A DNA stretch of 64,000 nucleotides from Acidobacteriaceae bacterium (GTDB lineage: Bacteria > Acidobacteriota > Terriglobia > Terriglobales > Acidobacteriaceae): NCBI GenBank assembly GCA_030037545.1, contig JASHRF010000060.1, positions 1-64,000 on the forward strand. Reading direction: 5' to 3'. The position numbers and the translations under genes were made by a program. The notes beneath the pieces are model-generated. The model saw nothing but the letters and a program-made list of their open reading frames with translations, was not told the origin of the DNA and searched no databases. This document shows positions 8,143-18,141 of the stretch, in pieces. Position 1 is the first letter of the stretch; each line of letters starts with the position of its first letter.

Positions 8143-8952
8143 ATGAATTTCACAAACAAAGTGGCGGTAGTGACCGGCGCCGGATCCGGTATAGGGCAGG
8201 CATCTGCATTCGGCTTTGCATCGCGAGAAGCCGTTGTTGCTGTACTGGACCGTGATCGCGAGAGCGGGGAAGCCACAGCCGCTCACATTCGCCAGCAAGG
8301 GGGAACGGCCTCATTCTTCGCTGTCGATGTGAGTGTCCCCAATGAAGTGAAAAGCGCTGTTGAGGAGATCGTTTCCCGTTTCGTGGGTATCGATATACTC
8401 GCGCACTGTGCCGGTATTCAAAGCTATGGGAACGCCGTAAGCACGACAGAGGAGGGCTGGCGCAAAACGCTAGCCGTCGACCTTGACGGCGCATTCCTCG
8501 TCTCCAAATACGTCCTTCCGACAATGAAGAAGAGGGGCGGCGGTTCGATTGTAATTACAGGATCAACGCAGTCTCTGGTAGCACATCGCAACTCCGCGGC
8601 CTACGTGACCAGCAAACACGCGATAGTCGGTCTGGTCAGATCGATCGCATTGGACTTCGCTGCCAATAACATCCGGGCCAACTGCGTTCTTCCTGGAGCT
8701 ATTGACACGCCCATGCTGCGCTGGGGAGCGGCGCGCGACCCCAATCCCGAGCGAGTGATCGAAGCATGCCATAAGCTCGCGCTTCTAGGGAGGATGGGAA
8801 CACCGGAGGAAGTGGCCAATATGATCGTGTTCCTGTCGAGCGATCTGGCTTCTTACGTGACCGGAGCGACCGTCGTGGTCGATGGCGGACAGCTTGTCCC
8901 CTGCGGCGGAACAGCTTTCCAACTCATCGGAACGGGCGCGGAACCTGAGTAA
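8143..8952 (+). CDS. SDR-family NAD(P)-dependent dehydrogenase (sugar dehydrogenase candidate)
   Basis: A 269-aa classical short-chain dehydrogenase/reductase. The Rossmann motif TGAGSGIG is at about residues 11-18, with an NNAG equivalent as AHCAGIQ, active-site Ser in VITGSTQS, and YVTSKHA (Tyr/Lys). The C-terminal part has the usual PGAIDTPM and SYVTGATVVVDGG. Spacing to the RraA-like gene is 15 bp. In such clusters SDRs oxidise aldoses to aldonolactones or act on a deoxy-keto acid. Here galactose or a related aldose is a reasonable but unproven substrate given the GH27 alpha-galactosidase downstream. Confidence 0.9.
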   Translation: MNFTNKVAVVTGAGSGIGQASAFGFASREAVVAVLDRDRESGEATAAHIRQQGGTASFFAVDVSVPNEVKSAVEEIVSRFVGIDILAHCAGIQSYGNAVSTTEEGWRKTLAVDLDGAFLVSKYVLPTMKKRGGGSIVITGSTQSLVAHRNSAAYVTSKHAIVGLVRSIALDFAANNIRANCVLPGAIDTPMLRWGAARDPNPERVIEACHKLALLGRMGTPEEVANMIVFLSSDLASYVTGATVVVDGGQLVPCGGTAFQLIGTGAEPE

Positions 8953-8973
8953 TTCCCACGGTCAGGAGTATGT

Positions 8974-10758
<1,785 letters not shown>

Positions 10759-10811
10759 TGAGGGTTCAAGGCACGCAATGGTTTTTGCGCCATTTCCACC
10801 GAGGAGAAATT

Positions 10812-12461
10812 ATGCCGATCTGTAATGATTCGCGCCGTTCTCCGGCCGCTTCCCGCACATGCTGCGCGGCGCTCTTTGTGCTGATGATGCTTGCTGCAAC
10901 CGGGATGAGACCCGCGGTTGCGCAAACGCAAGTTTCCACTGGTCAGGATTACAGCACTCTCGCGCCGCTTCCACCCATGGGATGGGCAAGCTGGAATCAT
11001 TACTTCTGCGATTACGATGCCCAGACCATCCGCGATCAGGCGGATGCATTGGTCTCAAGCGGAATGCGCGATCTCGGATATAAGTACGTGCTCATTCAGG
11101 AGTGCATTGCTCCCGGACGCGATGCCGCCGGCAATTTGATCGTGGACGCGAAGCGCTTTCCGCAGGGGATGAAAGTCCTGGTCGATTACATTCATGCGCG
11201 AGGATTGAAGGCCGGTATCTATACCGATGTGGGACCTTACACCTGTTATCCTCATCCGCGCTATCAAGGCAGCTACGACCATGAGGAGCAGGATGCGAAG
11301 ACGTTTGCGTCCTGGGGCATGGATCTGGTGGAGATGGATTACTGCAATAAGCCGTCGGGAGTAACTGGGCGCGAAATTTACGAACGAATGGGGCGAGCAA
11401 TCCAGCACTCGGGCCGCGCCATGCTCTTCTATATCTGCTCCTGGGGCAACGAGCGGCCATGGGAGTGGGCACAGAATTTCGCGCAGCTATGGAGAACAGA
11501 TTTTGACATCAGCCTGGAGAAAAACCATGTGGACTGGAGCCGCATGGTTCGAAACTTCGAATCGAATGCGCGTGACGCGGATTTTACGGCGCCCGATAGC
11601 TGGAACGATCCGGACATGCTGGAAGTAGGCATCCCCGGCATGAACGCTCTTGAGGATCGAACCCACTTTTCGATGTGGGTGATTTCGGCCGCGCCGCTTT
11701 GGGCGGGAACCGATCTAACGCGTATGGACGCGGCCACGCGCGCAATTCTGACGAATAAAGAGGTGATCGCGGTCGATCAGGACCCGCTCGGGGCGGGCGT
11801 GGTCAAGATCAGCGGAAACGTGGATGGTCCGCAGGTGTGGGCCAAGCCTCTCCAGAGCATGACGAGCGGCGTGAAAGCCGTGCTGTTGGTCAATCTCGGC
11901 TCTGCCCCTGCCACTGTCTCGGTGCGATGGAGCGATTTGGGATTGAAGCCAAACGTGCGCGTTCGGGATTTGTGGCTGCATAGAGACCCGGGAAGCTTCG
12001 CAGAAGCGTATTCAACGCTGCTGCCTTCGCATGGGTCTCAGCTCCTGAAAGTCTCTGGGCAGTTTGACTGGGCAAAAGGGGCAGTATTCGAAGCGGAGTG
12101 GCCCGGCAACCAGCGAAAAGGTGGAGCAGAATTGCTTGTCTGCGGGGAATGCTCACGAGGCTTCGCCGTCAGTATCGGAGGAGTGGATGGACACGATCAG
12201 GGGTCCCTTATCCTGAATCGGCTGGATGTACCAGAAACTGGCTCCTACCAACTGGATCTCACCTATGTGAGGAATGGACTCGTAGACAAATGGATCGCGG
12301 TGCGGGTAAATGATGGCACATCTTCCAAGGTGAAAGCATTGATGCGCGAATGGAACTGGGTCTCCATTCCTGTTACGCTGCACGCCGGCAGAAACACCGT
12401 TGCCTTCACGTATTCGGGGACAGATACGTTCAATATCGACAAGGTGCGGCTCACCCGTTGA
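10812..12461 (+). CDS. secreted alpha-galactosidase, GH27, with C-terminal carbohydrate-binding-like module
   Basis: 549 aa. ATG 10812 has GAGGAG upstream and gives a signal peptide ending near AVAQ. The (beta/alpha)8 domain opens with PPMGWASWNHYFCDYD. The likely nucleophile is Asp176 in VEMDYCNKPSG, the acid/base is Asp232 in WRTDFDIS, and the conserved SWNDPDML block lies at 263-270. An all-beta domain follows, then a roughly 130-residue C-terminal module (AEWPGNQ...GSYQLDLTYVRNG...NTVAFTYSG) resembling CBM35/CBM6 folds. It removes terminal alpha-galactosyl residues in the periplasm or outside the cell. It sits 53 bp after the symporter in the GntR-linked operon. Confidence 0.92.
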   Translation: MPICNDSRRSPAASRTCCAALFVLMMLAATGMRPAVAQTQVSTGQDYSTLAPLPPMGWASWNHYFCDYDAQTIRDQADALVSSGMRDLGYKYVLIQECIAPGRDAAGNLIVDAKRFPQGMKVLVDYIHARGLKAGIYTDVGPYTCYPHPRYQGSYDHEEQDAKTFASWGMDLVEMDYCNKPSGVTGREIYERMGRAIQHSGRAMLFYICSWGNERPWEWAQNFAQLWRTDFDISLEKNHVDWSRMVRNFESNARDADFTAPDSWNDPDMLEVGIPGMNALEDRTHFSMWVISAAPLWAGTDLTRMDAATRAILTNKEVIAVDQDPLGAGVVKISGNVDGPQVWAKPLQSMTSGVKAVLLVNLGSAPATVSVRWSDLGLKPNVRVRDLWLHRDPGSFAEAYSTLLPSHGSQLLKVSGQFDWAKGAVFEAEWPGNQRKGGAELLVCGECSRGFAVSIGGVDGHDQGSLILNRLDVPETGSYQLDLTYVRNGLVDKWIAVRVNDGTSSKVKALMREWNWVSIPVTLHAGRNTVAFTYSGTDTFNIDKVRLTR

Positions 12462-12544
12462 AGCGGCTTGCAAACGAAGACAATTGTCAGTCCGAAAGGC
12501 GCGTTCCGTGGCCGCTCATGCGGGAAGCGCAAAAAGGAAATGAG

Positions 12545-13684
12545 ATGAATTCAACGAGCAGTCTCCGGCGCATCGCATTTCCGTTATTGCTGGCGGTAAG
12601 CCTCGTGTCCCCAATTCTTGCCCAGGCGCAGCGCTGGACGGAGGCACAGGCGAACGCGTGGTATGCAAAGCAGCCCTGGCTGGTTGGATCGGATTACATT
12701 CCCGGCGACGCCATCAACCAGCTCGAAATGTGGCAGGCCACCACATTCGATCCAAAAGAAATCGATCGCGAATTGAGGTGGGCGCAGGCGGCGGGCATGA
12801 ATACCATGCGCGTCTTTTTGCAGGATCAGCTCTGGCAACAGGATCCCGAGGGATTCAAGCACCGGCTTGACGTTTTTCTCGCGATTGCTGCCGGCCGCCA
12901 AATTCGGCCTATGTTTGTTCTCTTTGATTCGTGCTGGGATCCGTATCCCAAGCTTGGGCCGCAGCATCCACCGATTCCGGGAGTGCACAACTCCGGCTGG
13001 GTGCAGAGTCCGGGTGCCGTCGAGCTCGCGAATCCATCGGATTACCCGCGCTTGCGCGCGTATGTCCGCGGTGTCATCGGCGCGTTCGCTAACGATCCGC
13101 GCGTGTTGGCCTGGGATGTATGGAATGAACCGGACAACGACAACATCGGCTCCTACAACAAGGAGGAGTTGAAGAACAAAAACGAGATCATTCTCGAGCT
13201 TCTTCCGCAGGTATTTGCCTGGGCGCGTTCCGTACATCCGACGCAGCCACTTACAAGCGGCGTCTGGTACGGAGATTGGTCATCATTCTCTACGCTGTCT
13301 TCGATGGCAAAGACTCAGATTGAAAATTCCGACATCGTGACCTTCCACAACTATGGCTGGCCCGAGGATTTTGCGGACCGGGTGCAAGATCTCGAGCAAT
13401 ATCGCCGGCCAATCATTTGCACGGAGTACATGGCGCGCGGAGCCGGCAGCCTCATCGATACGATCCTGCCCATCGCAGAGAAATACGACGTGGGAGCAAT
13501 CAATTGGGGTTTGGTGGCAGGCAAAACGCAGACGTACTTACCTTGGGACTCATGGCAGCGTCCGTATGTGCTGGAGGATCCTCCGGTGTGGTACCACGAT
13601 CTCTTCCACCCGGATGGAACACCTTATCGAGAGAGAGAAATTCAAATAATCCGCAACCTTACTGGACATGCAAAGCTCAACTAA
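12545..13684 (+). CDS. secreted clan GH-A glycoside hydrolase (GH5-like)
   Basis: A 379-aa protein with a signal peptide cut near LAQAQ. Start ATG 12545 follows AAGGAAATGAG. The TIM-barrel pattern of clan GH-A retaining enzymes is clear: MNTMRVFLQDQLW, acid/base Glu195 in WDVWNEPDND, HNYGWPEDF, nucleophile Glu294 in ICTEYMAR, and a terminal INWGLVAGKTQTYLPWDSW. Often labelled 1,4-beta-xylanase or cellulase in annotations, but the exact family (GH5-like or a neighbour) and substrate cannot be fixed here. Its 3' end overlaps the start of the GH39-like remnant by 17 bp, so the three glycosidases were probably co-translated originally. Confidence 0.85.
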   Translation: MNSTSSLRRIAFPLLLAVSLVSPILAQAQRWTEAQANAWYAKQPWLVGSDYIPGDAINQLEMWQATTFDPKEIDRELRWAQAAGMNTMRVFLQDQLWQQDPEGFKHRLDVFLAIAAGRQIRPMFVLFDSCWDPYPKLGPQHPPIPGVHNSGWVQSPGAVELANPSDYPRLRAYVRGVIGAFANDPRVLAWDVWNEPDNDNIGSYNKEELKNKNEIILELLPQVFAWARSVHPTQPLTSGVWYGDWSSFSTLSSMAKTQIENSDIVTFHNYGWPEDFADRVQDLEQYRRPIICTEYMARGAGSLIDTILPIAEKYDVGAINWGLVAGKTQTYLPWDSWQRPYVLEDPPVWYHDLFHPDGTPYREREIQIIRNLTGHAKLN

Positions 13685-14190
13685 CCACCGTTCTTGGTGT
13701 ATTCCCGCACGCACGCTCCAGCAAATCCTGGCCCGTGGAGGAAGCTTGTTCCTCTGCGTTAGTCTCAGTCTCGGAGTGTGCTGCCGAAAACCAACTGCGC
13801 AAACGTTGAAGCAGACAACGGAGGTCGAGCGGTCTTCGGTTGTGCATAGCGTCACAGCCGATGCCGCACGACGGAGCGGCCCTCCACTGGTGAAGGGCAA
13901 ATTCGGTGTTTACCAGACGCGGCTGCGCAGCCTGAATACGATTCTCAGGTCGGAGCCTTATTTAACTGAAGCCCAGGTCCGAGATATTCGATACGAAATC
14001 GGAATCGGGAAACCAGGGGCGCTTGCCAGGGATCAGATCACGGGGGACCTGGCAGACCCGCATTATGATTTCATGCACTTTCGATGCACTGATAAATTCC
14101 TGGAGACGAGCAGACATCCAGCCGCTCTTTGCGTTTACGTACTGCCCGTTGCCGCTTCAGTCTCCTGATGACCCGAATGCATGGAAATCT
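13668..14190 (+). pseudogene. GH39-like glycosidase, frameshifted and truncated
   Basis: Starting at ATG 13668 the frame gives a hydrophobic leader and then LVKGKFGVYQTRLRSLNTIL and VRDIRYEIGIGKPGALARDQ, the N-terminus of a GH39/xylosidase-like protein as I recall it from acidobacteria. A single extra T in the run 14079-14081 shifts the frame. The homologous sequence continues in the next frame as FDALINSWRRADIQPLFAFT and ends at 14190 (NAWKS). No catalytic Glu residues remain. The gene is dead: one frameshift plus loss of about two thirds. It abuts a conjugation-gene remnant on the opposite strand. Confidence 0.65.
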
Positions 14191-14769
14191 CGCCATATCG
14201 GTCTGCTGTGACGGATCGAGGGAATGGCTGGCCGATTCCAATGTTTCTATGTCCGCCTCGCGTTTCTGCTCATTGGCCGGGATCGTGCCGAGCGTTTGCA
14301 GGCTGCTGGCCGTGACCGCATCGTTCAAATCGCTGGTCGCGCCCTCCGCCGCGATCTGCCGCTGCCCGCTGGTTGTGATTGAACTGTACTGCGGCCGTAC
14401 GGTAGTGCGTGGAATGGATGCCTGCTGATAGGCGTACTGCGCGCCTACGCCGGTGTTGGCGGAGTTCATCCACTGCTACGAGTTGCCGGAAGTGTTGGCG
14501 GCCTGGTTCAGACCCGACCAATACGTCGAAGGCGAGAGATACGGTTGATAGAGGCTTTGCAGCGCGAGCGATAGCTGGTGAATCAGGTTATACGTTGCGA
14601 TCGCGTTATCAGCCAGCTTGACGCAGTTGGTGAAGATGTTCTGCCCCTGTTCAATCTGCTCAATGGCATGGGCGGACTGTGTAGGGTCGTAAACGACGCC
14701 GGAGCCGAACTGCGCGTAAGCGGCAGCGCAGCCGTGCCTCAAATTAAACTTGCATTGAGCAGCGGGCAC
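14191..14769 (-). pseudogene. TrbJ/VirB5-like conjugal transfer protein remnant
   Basis: On the minus strand, 14769-14479 encodes YAQFGSGVVYDPTQSAHAIEQ followed by NCVKLADNAIATYNLIHQL and ends at an in-frame TAG (14476-14478). The same frame continues from 14475 as QWMNSANTGVGAQYAYQQAS, then TSDLNDAVTASSLQTLGTIP, until TDMA at 14191. Composition and motif order match the periplasmic TrbJ/VirB5 family of conjugative type IV systems (helical, mature N-terminus QFGSGVVYDPT). The internal amber stop and missing C-terminus mark it as a pseudogene. No other tra/trb gene is nearby. Confidence 0.55.
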
Positions 14770-14906
14770 ATCAGTGGCTTTTCGAACCGTATGTTAAGGA
14801 CGGCATTCGGGTGAACCTCAGGGTGAACGTCGTCCACCCCCGTTGACGAGAATGTTTATCGGATAAATAAGACAGGCTTCGCCTCTTCCAATTCGTGCTG
14901 CGGTGC

Positions 14907-15848
14907 TCAGACTTCCACCGGCAAATCCGCGGAGAGGATTTTCATGGGCGTAAGGCCGCGCTGGCGGAGGGCGCGCAGGCTGAGGGCGTCGTAGCGCTTG
15001 GCCAGGCGGCGGCCGTTATGGTCCACTACCAGGCGGCAGTGGAACCACGCTGGATCGCTAAGCCCAAGGGCGCGGTTGAGCAGAATCTGGCGCGCCGTGG
15101 ATAGGAGCAGATCGGCGCCGCGCACGACTTCGGTGATGCGCATGGCTGCGTCGTCGACCACGCAGGCGAGCTGGTAACTGGGCACGTCGTCACGCCGCCA
15201 GATTACGAAGTCGCCGAAATCGACGCCGGCCACAAAGCGCTGCAGGCCCAGGTTGCGATCCTCGAATTCAATAGCGGTTCCATCGGGAACTCGGAAACGC
15301 CAGTTGATACCTTGCGGCGATTCCTGGTCGACCGTGGTAGGTCCGGGAAGCTGTGGTGCGTGGCCCTGCAAGGAGCGGCAGGTGCCGGGATAGATGGGCT
15401 CGTCGTCGAGGGCATCGAGCTTTCCGGATGGACGCTGCGCATTGTCGCCTACGCGCTCGTGTGGCGCGTTGACCGCCGCTTCAAGATCCTTGCGTGAGCA
15501 GCGGCAGGGAAACAGATAACCGCGGCGCAGCAGCTTGCGCCACGCAGCCAGATAGTAGGAGCGGCGCTTGCTCTGCACGTAGGGCGCGAACGGCCCGCCG
15601 CGATCGGGGCCCTCCTGCCAGCGAATGCCCAGCCAGCGCAGGTCTTCGAGCGCGGCATCGGCGTAGAGGGCTTTGCTGCGCTCGGGGTCCAGGTCTTCCA
15701 TGCGCATGACGAGCGCGCCGCCGGCCTCGCGCGCGCGCTGCCACGCGGCCCAGAAGGTGCGCGCATGGCCCACGTGCAGGTACCCGGTGGGCGAAGGCGC
15801 GAGTCGGCCGCGATACGCAGAGGTTGGCGTTGGAGGCGGACTGGCCAT
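14907..15848 (-). CDS. gluQ: glutamyl-Q tRNA(Asp) synthetase
   Basis: 313 aa, the size of GluQRS (YadB) rather than full glutamyl-tRNA synthetase (about 480 aa). The class I catalytic core begins RGRLAPSPTGYLHVGHARTF (HIGH-type motif HVGH), has the zinc-site pattern FPCRCSRKDL, a tRNA-like loop EVVRGADLLLSTARQILL, and ends with the KMSKS-equivalent GRRLAKRYDALSL. The anticodon-binding domain is missing, as expected. The enzyme attaches glutamate to queuosine at position 34 of tRNA(Asp). It stands alone, with about 70 bp to the next gene, and looks intact. Confidence 0.95.
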   Translation of the reverse strand: MASPPPTPTSAYRGRLAPSPTGYLHVGHARTFWAAWQRAREAGGALVMRMEDLDPERSKALYADAALEDLRWLGIRWQEGPDRGGPFAPYVQSKRRSYYLAAWRKLLRRGYLFPCRCSRKDLEAAVNAPHERVGDNAQRPSGKLDALDDEPIYPGTCRSLQGHAPQLPGPTTVDQESPQGINWRFRVPDGTAIEFEDRNLGLQRFVAGVDFGDFVIWRRDDVPSYQLACVVDDAAMRITEVVRGADLLLSTARQILLNRALGLSDPAWFHCRLVVDHNGRRLAKRYDALSLRALRQRGLTPMKILSADLPVEV

Positions 15849-15916
15849 GGTACGACCAGTCTAGTCAGACGCCGGTGCGCGGCATATGGCAGCTTTGATT
15901 CCGGCGAACGTTGAAC

Positions 15917-16411
15917 TTAGTTGGAATAGTCGCGATGGGAGTGGGAGTACTGGTCGATATCGTCGTCCAGGTATTTGGGATCGACGGAGAGCTGCACCAC
16001 GTCCATCTCGTTGCCATCCAGATCGATCACAAACATGCCCATGCGCTGCCCCTCGGACCGGGTGAAGATGAGAGTCTGCTCATTTCCCCAGCGGCTGGTG
16101 TCGCGAATGGCGCGCTCCCAGTCCGGCCCCAGCTTCTGCTCGACCATGCGATTCAACGTGTCGCCGTCGACGGGAGTGGCGAAATTCTCAAACTCTGCAA
16201 TGTGCATGCTGCTCACGCCGCTGTGGGTGGATTTGCGGGCCACGAAATTCGCGAGCCCGAGAAAGGGAATGCGCGTGGCGCGCACGTGATATTGATGCTC
16301 GATGGAGTTAATCACGCCGTTGAAGCCATGCGCATCGGAGTCCGCGGCCAGGACAGAGGCCGGAATCAGCAGCGCCGTGAAAACCATCGGAATCCAAAGG
16401 AACCTTCTCAT
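15917..16411 (-). CDS. secreted protein, DUF4252-like paralogue
   Basis: 164 aa with a signal peptide (MRRFLWIPMVFTALLIPASVLA). The mature part shows the layout of DUF4252 proteins: FENFATPVDGDTLNRMVEQK, then WGNEQTLIFTRSEGQRMGMFVIDLDGNEMDVV. Its ATG overlaps the stop of the upstream gene by four bases (ATGA at 16408-16411), so the two are translationally coupled. The context, an ECF sigma factor and a small membrane protein, suggests an envelope-stress or surface function. Molecular role unknown. Confidence 0.75.
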   Translation of the reverse strand: MRRFLWIPMVFTALLIPASVLAADSDAHGFNGVINSIEHQYHVRATRIPFLGLANFVARKSTHSGVSSMHIAEFENFATPVDGDTLNRMVEQKLGPDWERAIRDTSRWGNEQTLIFTRSEGQRMGMFVIDLDGNEMDVVQLSVDPKYLDDDIDQYSHSHRDYSN

Positions 16412-17031
16412 TCGTCACCGCCTTTTGCATCTTTGTTCTTGTCTTTCGTTTTTGCCGTTACGCTTCCCAGCGCGCCCAGTCCGCTCAGGCCCTTGAGCTG
16501 ACCGAGCTGGTCCATGCGGATGGGCCCCAGGATGAGCACGATGGAGATTTCCTTTGGCTCAGCGTCGAGAATGAACATGCCGCGCGATTCGCCGTTGACC
16601 ATCTTGACCATCACGTCGGTGCTTTCGCGGCTTTTGCGCTCGCGGTCGCGCACTATTGGAGTCCACTGGCTGGTCTCGAAGTACTGGCGCAACTGCTCCA
16701 ACTGCTCCGGCGTGTAATCGCCGTCCTTTTCGAATTCGTAATCGCGCACATAGATTCCGTCGAGGCCCTGAATGAGTTTTCGCGCCTCAACATCGTCCTC
16801 ATCCTTGCCGCTCATGAACTGGGCAGCGAAATCGAGCATGTTTTTACCCAGCGTGACCTCGGTTACGTTGGAGGCGCGCGCCGCCAGCTCTTTTTCAACC
16901 GGCGGCGGCGCCGGCAGCGGCACGGGTTGCGCGGCTTGCGCGCCGCTTGCGTTCTGCGCCTGCAGGGCGAGCAGTGGCGCGGCCAGCAGAGCGGAGAATG
17001 CGAGGAGCATCATAACAGGTCGGTTGGTCAC
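16408..17031 (-). CDS. DUF4252-domain secreted protein
   Basis: 207 aa from GTG 17031, preceded by AGAGGA seven bases upstream. A signal peptide (LLAFSALLAAPLLALQAQ) is followed by a Pro/Ala-rich linker, then EVTLGKNMLDFAAQFMSGKD, LIQGLDGIYVRDYEFEKDGD and VNGESRGMFILDAEPKEISI with a terminal Leu/Gly-rich helix. This is the DUF4252 pattern, in which domain-bearing genes commonly accompany ECF sigma factors. It lies 29 bp after the membrane-protein gene and overlaps the next gene by 4 bp, so one operon is likely. Function unknown. Confidence 0.8.
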   Translation of the reverse strand: MTNRPVMMLLAFSALLAAPLLALQAQNASGAQAAQPVPLPAPPPVEKELAARASNVTEVTLGKNMLDFAAQFMSGKDEDDVEARKLIQGLDGIYVRDYEFEKDGDYTPEQLEQLRQYFETSQWTPIVRDRERKSRESTDVMVKMVNGESRGMFILDAEPKEISIVLILGPIRMDQLGQLKGLSGLGALGSVTAKTKDKNKDAKGGDE

Positions 17032-17060
17032 GTTCGGTCCTCTTTCTACACGGCGTTTTT

Positions 17061-17378
17061 TTATTGCGCGTCGCGAGTGTTGGCATTGAGCTGAGCATTC
17101 ATCCGGTTGAGGGCGTGGCCGGCGATGCGCAGCGCGGTCAATACCTGCTGGCGCGCGGCCTCGCCTTTGCGGCGCTGTTCGGCACTGCGCCACAGCAATG
17201 CTCCACCTAATACGGCGACCAGCACCAACGCCGCGGCCAGCCGCTCGAACCAGAGCACGCGCCGGTGTTGTTGTGCGGTCCTGCGCTGCCGGCGCCGCTC
17301 CATTACCTTGCGCTTGAGGCTGGGCGGCGCCGGACGACGCTCCAGCGCCTGCCGCAATTCCCGTTCAAACTCGTCCAT
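17061..17378 (-). CDS. small membrane protein, probable anti-sigma partner
   Basis: 105 aa: a highly basic N-terminal segment (LKRKVMERRRQRRTAQQHRR), one transmembrane helix (about residues 44-62, FERLAAALVLVAVLGGALLW) and a short soluble tail. It overlaps the upstream ECF sigma gene by 14 bp, the usual position for an anti-sigma factor, although it is shorter than most and no ZAS/Cys-His motif is present. Role as sigma-binding or membrane-anchoring partner is inferred from position only. Confidence 0.75.
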   Translation of the reverse strand: MDEFERELRQALERRPAPPSLKRKVMERRRQRRTAQQHRRVLWFERLAAALVLVAVLGGALLWRSAEQRRKGEAARQQVLTALRIAGHALNRMNAQLNANTRDAQ

Positions 17379-17919
17379 CGTTCAAAACTCCCTTCGGCGT
17401 CCTGTCGGCTCTCACGTAGTCTTTCAACTGGCTTGCCGCTTTAGCGCGCAGCAGCTTGAGGCCGCGCTGCAGGTTGCTCTTTACGGTAGCCAGCGGCGCA
17501 TTGAGCGTGGCTGCGATTTCTTCGGGTGTGAGGTCCTCCTGGTAGCGGAGCACGAGAGCGGCCCGGTGCGCGGCGGGCAGAGTGGCCAGCAACCGGTCAA
17601 GCTCAGCCGCCAGCGGCGAACTGCGCTCTTCAGGCTGAGCGCCATGGGTTTCGTCGATTTCGACCCACAGATCCACTCCGCGTACGCGTCGCCGGCGCAG
17701 CGCATCGGCAGCGCGGCTCATGGTTACCCGTCTCAGCCAACGGCAGGCATGGAGCGGGCTTTCCAGCTTCATCAAATGCCGGTCCAGATCCAGAAAAACA
17801 TCCTGCGCAATCTCTTCGGACAAGCCCCGGTCTGCGGTCATGCGCACGGCGAGCGAGAAGACCATCGACTGGTGCTCGTCGACGAGCTGTTCGAAGCCGG
17901 GCTGCCAGTCGCGAGCCAT
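17365..17919 (-). CDS. ECF-type RNA polymerase sigma factor
   Basis: 184 aa. Region 2 is visible in FEQLVDEHQSMVFSLAVRMT and SEEIAQDVFLDLDRHL, followed by WLRRVTMSRAADALRRRR. Region 4 is LATLPAAHRAALVLRYQEDL and TPEEIAATLNAPLATVKSNL. There is no long linker or C-terminal extension. It is the first gene of a minus-strand operon (sigma, membrane partner, DUF4252, DUF4252-like). Such sigma factors usually direct transcription of their own operon; no clear ECF promoter was identified upstream. Confidence 0.93.
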   Translation of the reverse strand: MARDWQPGFEQLVDEHQSMVFSLAVRMTADRGLSEEIAQDVFLDLDRHLMKLESPLHACRWLRRVTMSRAADALRRRRVRGVDLWVEIDETHGAQPEERSSPLAAELDRLLATLPAAHRAALVLRYQEDLTPEEIAATLNAPLATVKSNLQRGLKLLRAKAASQLKDYVRADRTPKGVLNDGRV

Positions 17920-18141
17920 AAATTGCTGCTACCTTTCTATTCCGCAGGAAATGCGCGGGCGGGATGCAGAGATTTACGCAGATGGGAAGAAAAAGTTCAG
18001 GGGAGCGGAATGGGGATGGGGTGGACGAGGCGGCCAGGTTACTGACGGCGTAAGGACTACTTTGGGTTCGTGCTATCCCAGGTCCCAAAAGCGGGACCCG
18101 GGCACCCAGGATTGGTACAAAATCAAGCGCGGCGCCGCGCT

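Noticed and set aside
14476-14478. In-frame TAG as programmed readthrough or pyrrolysine codon
   Set aside because: The gene is also truncated at its C-terminus and isolated from other transfer genes, so decay explains the stop.
18060-18125. Palindromic GTCCC...GGGAC stretch as a terminator between kinase and sigma genes
   Set aside because: Stem is short with no T-run; it resembles a dispersed repeat of which only a weak second copy is seen near 35160, too diverged to define a family.
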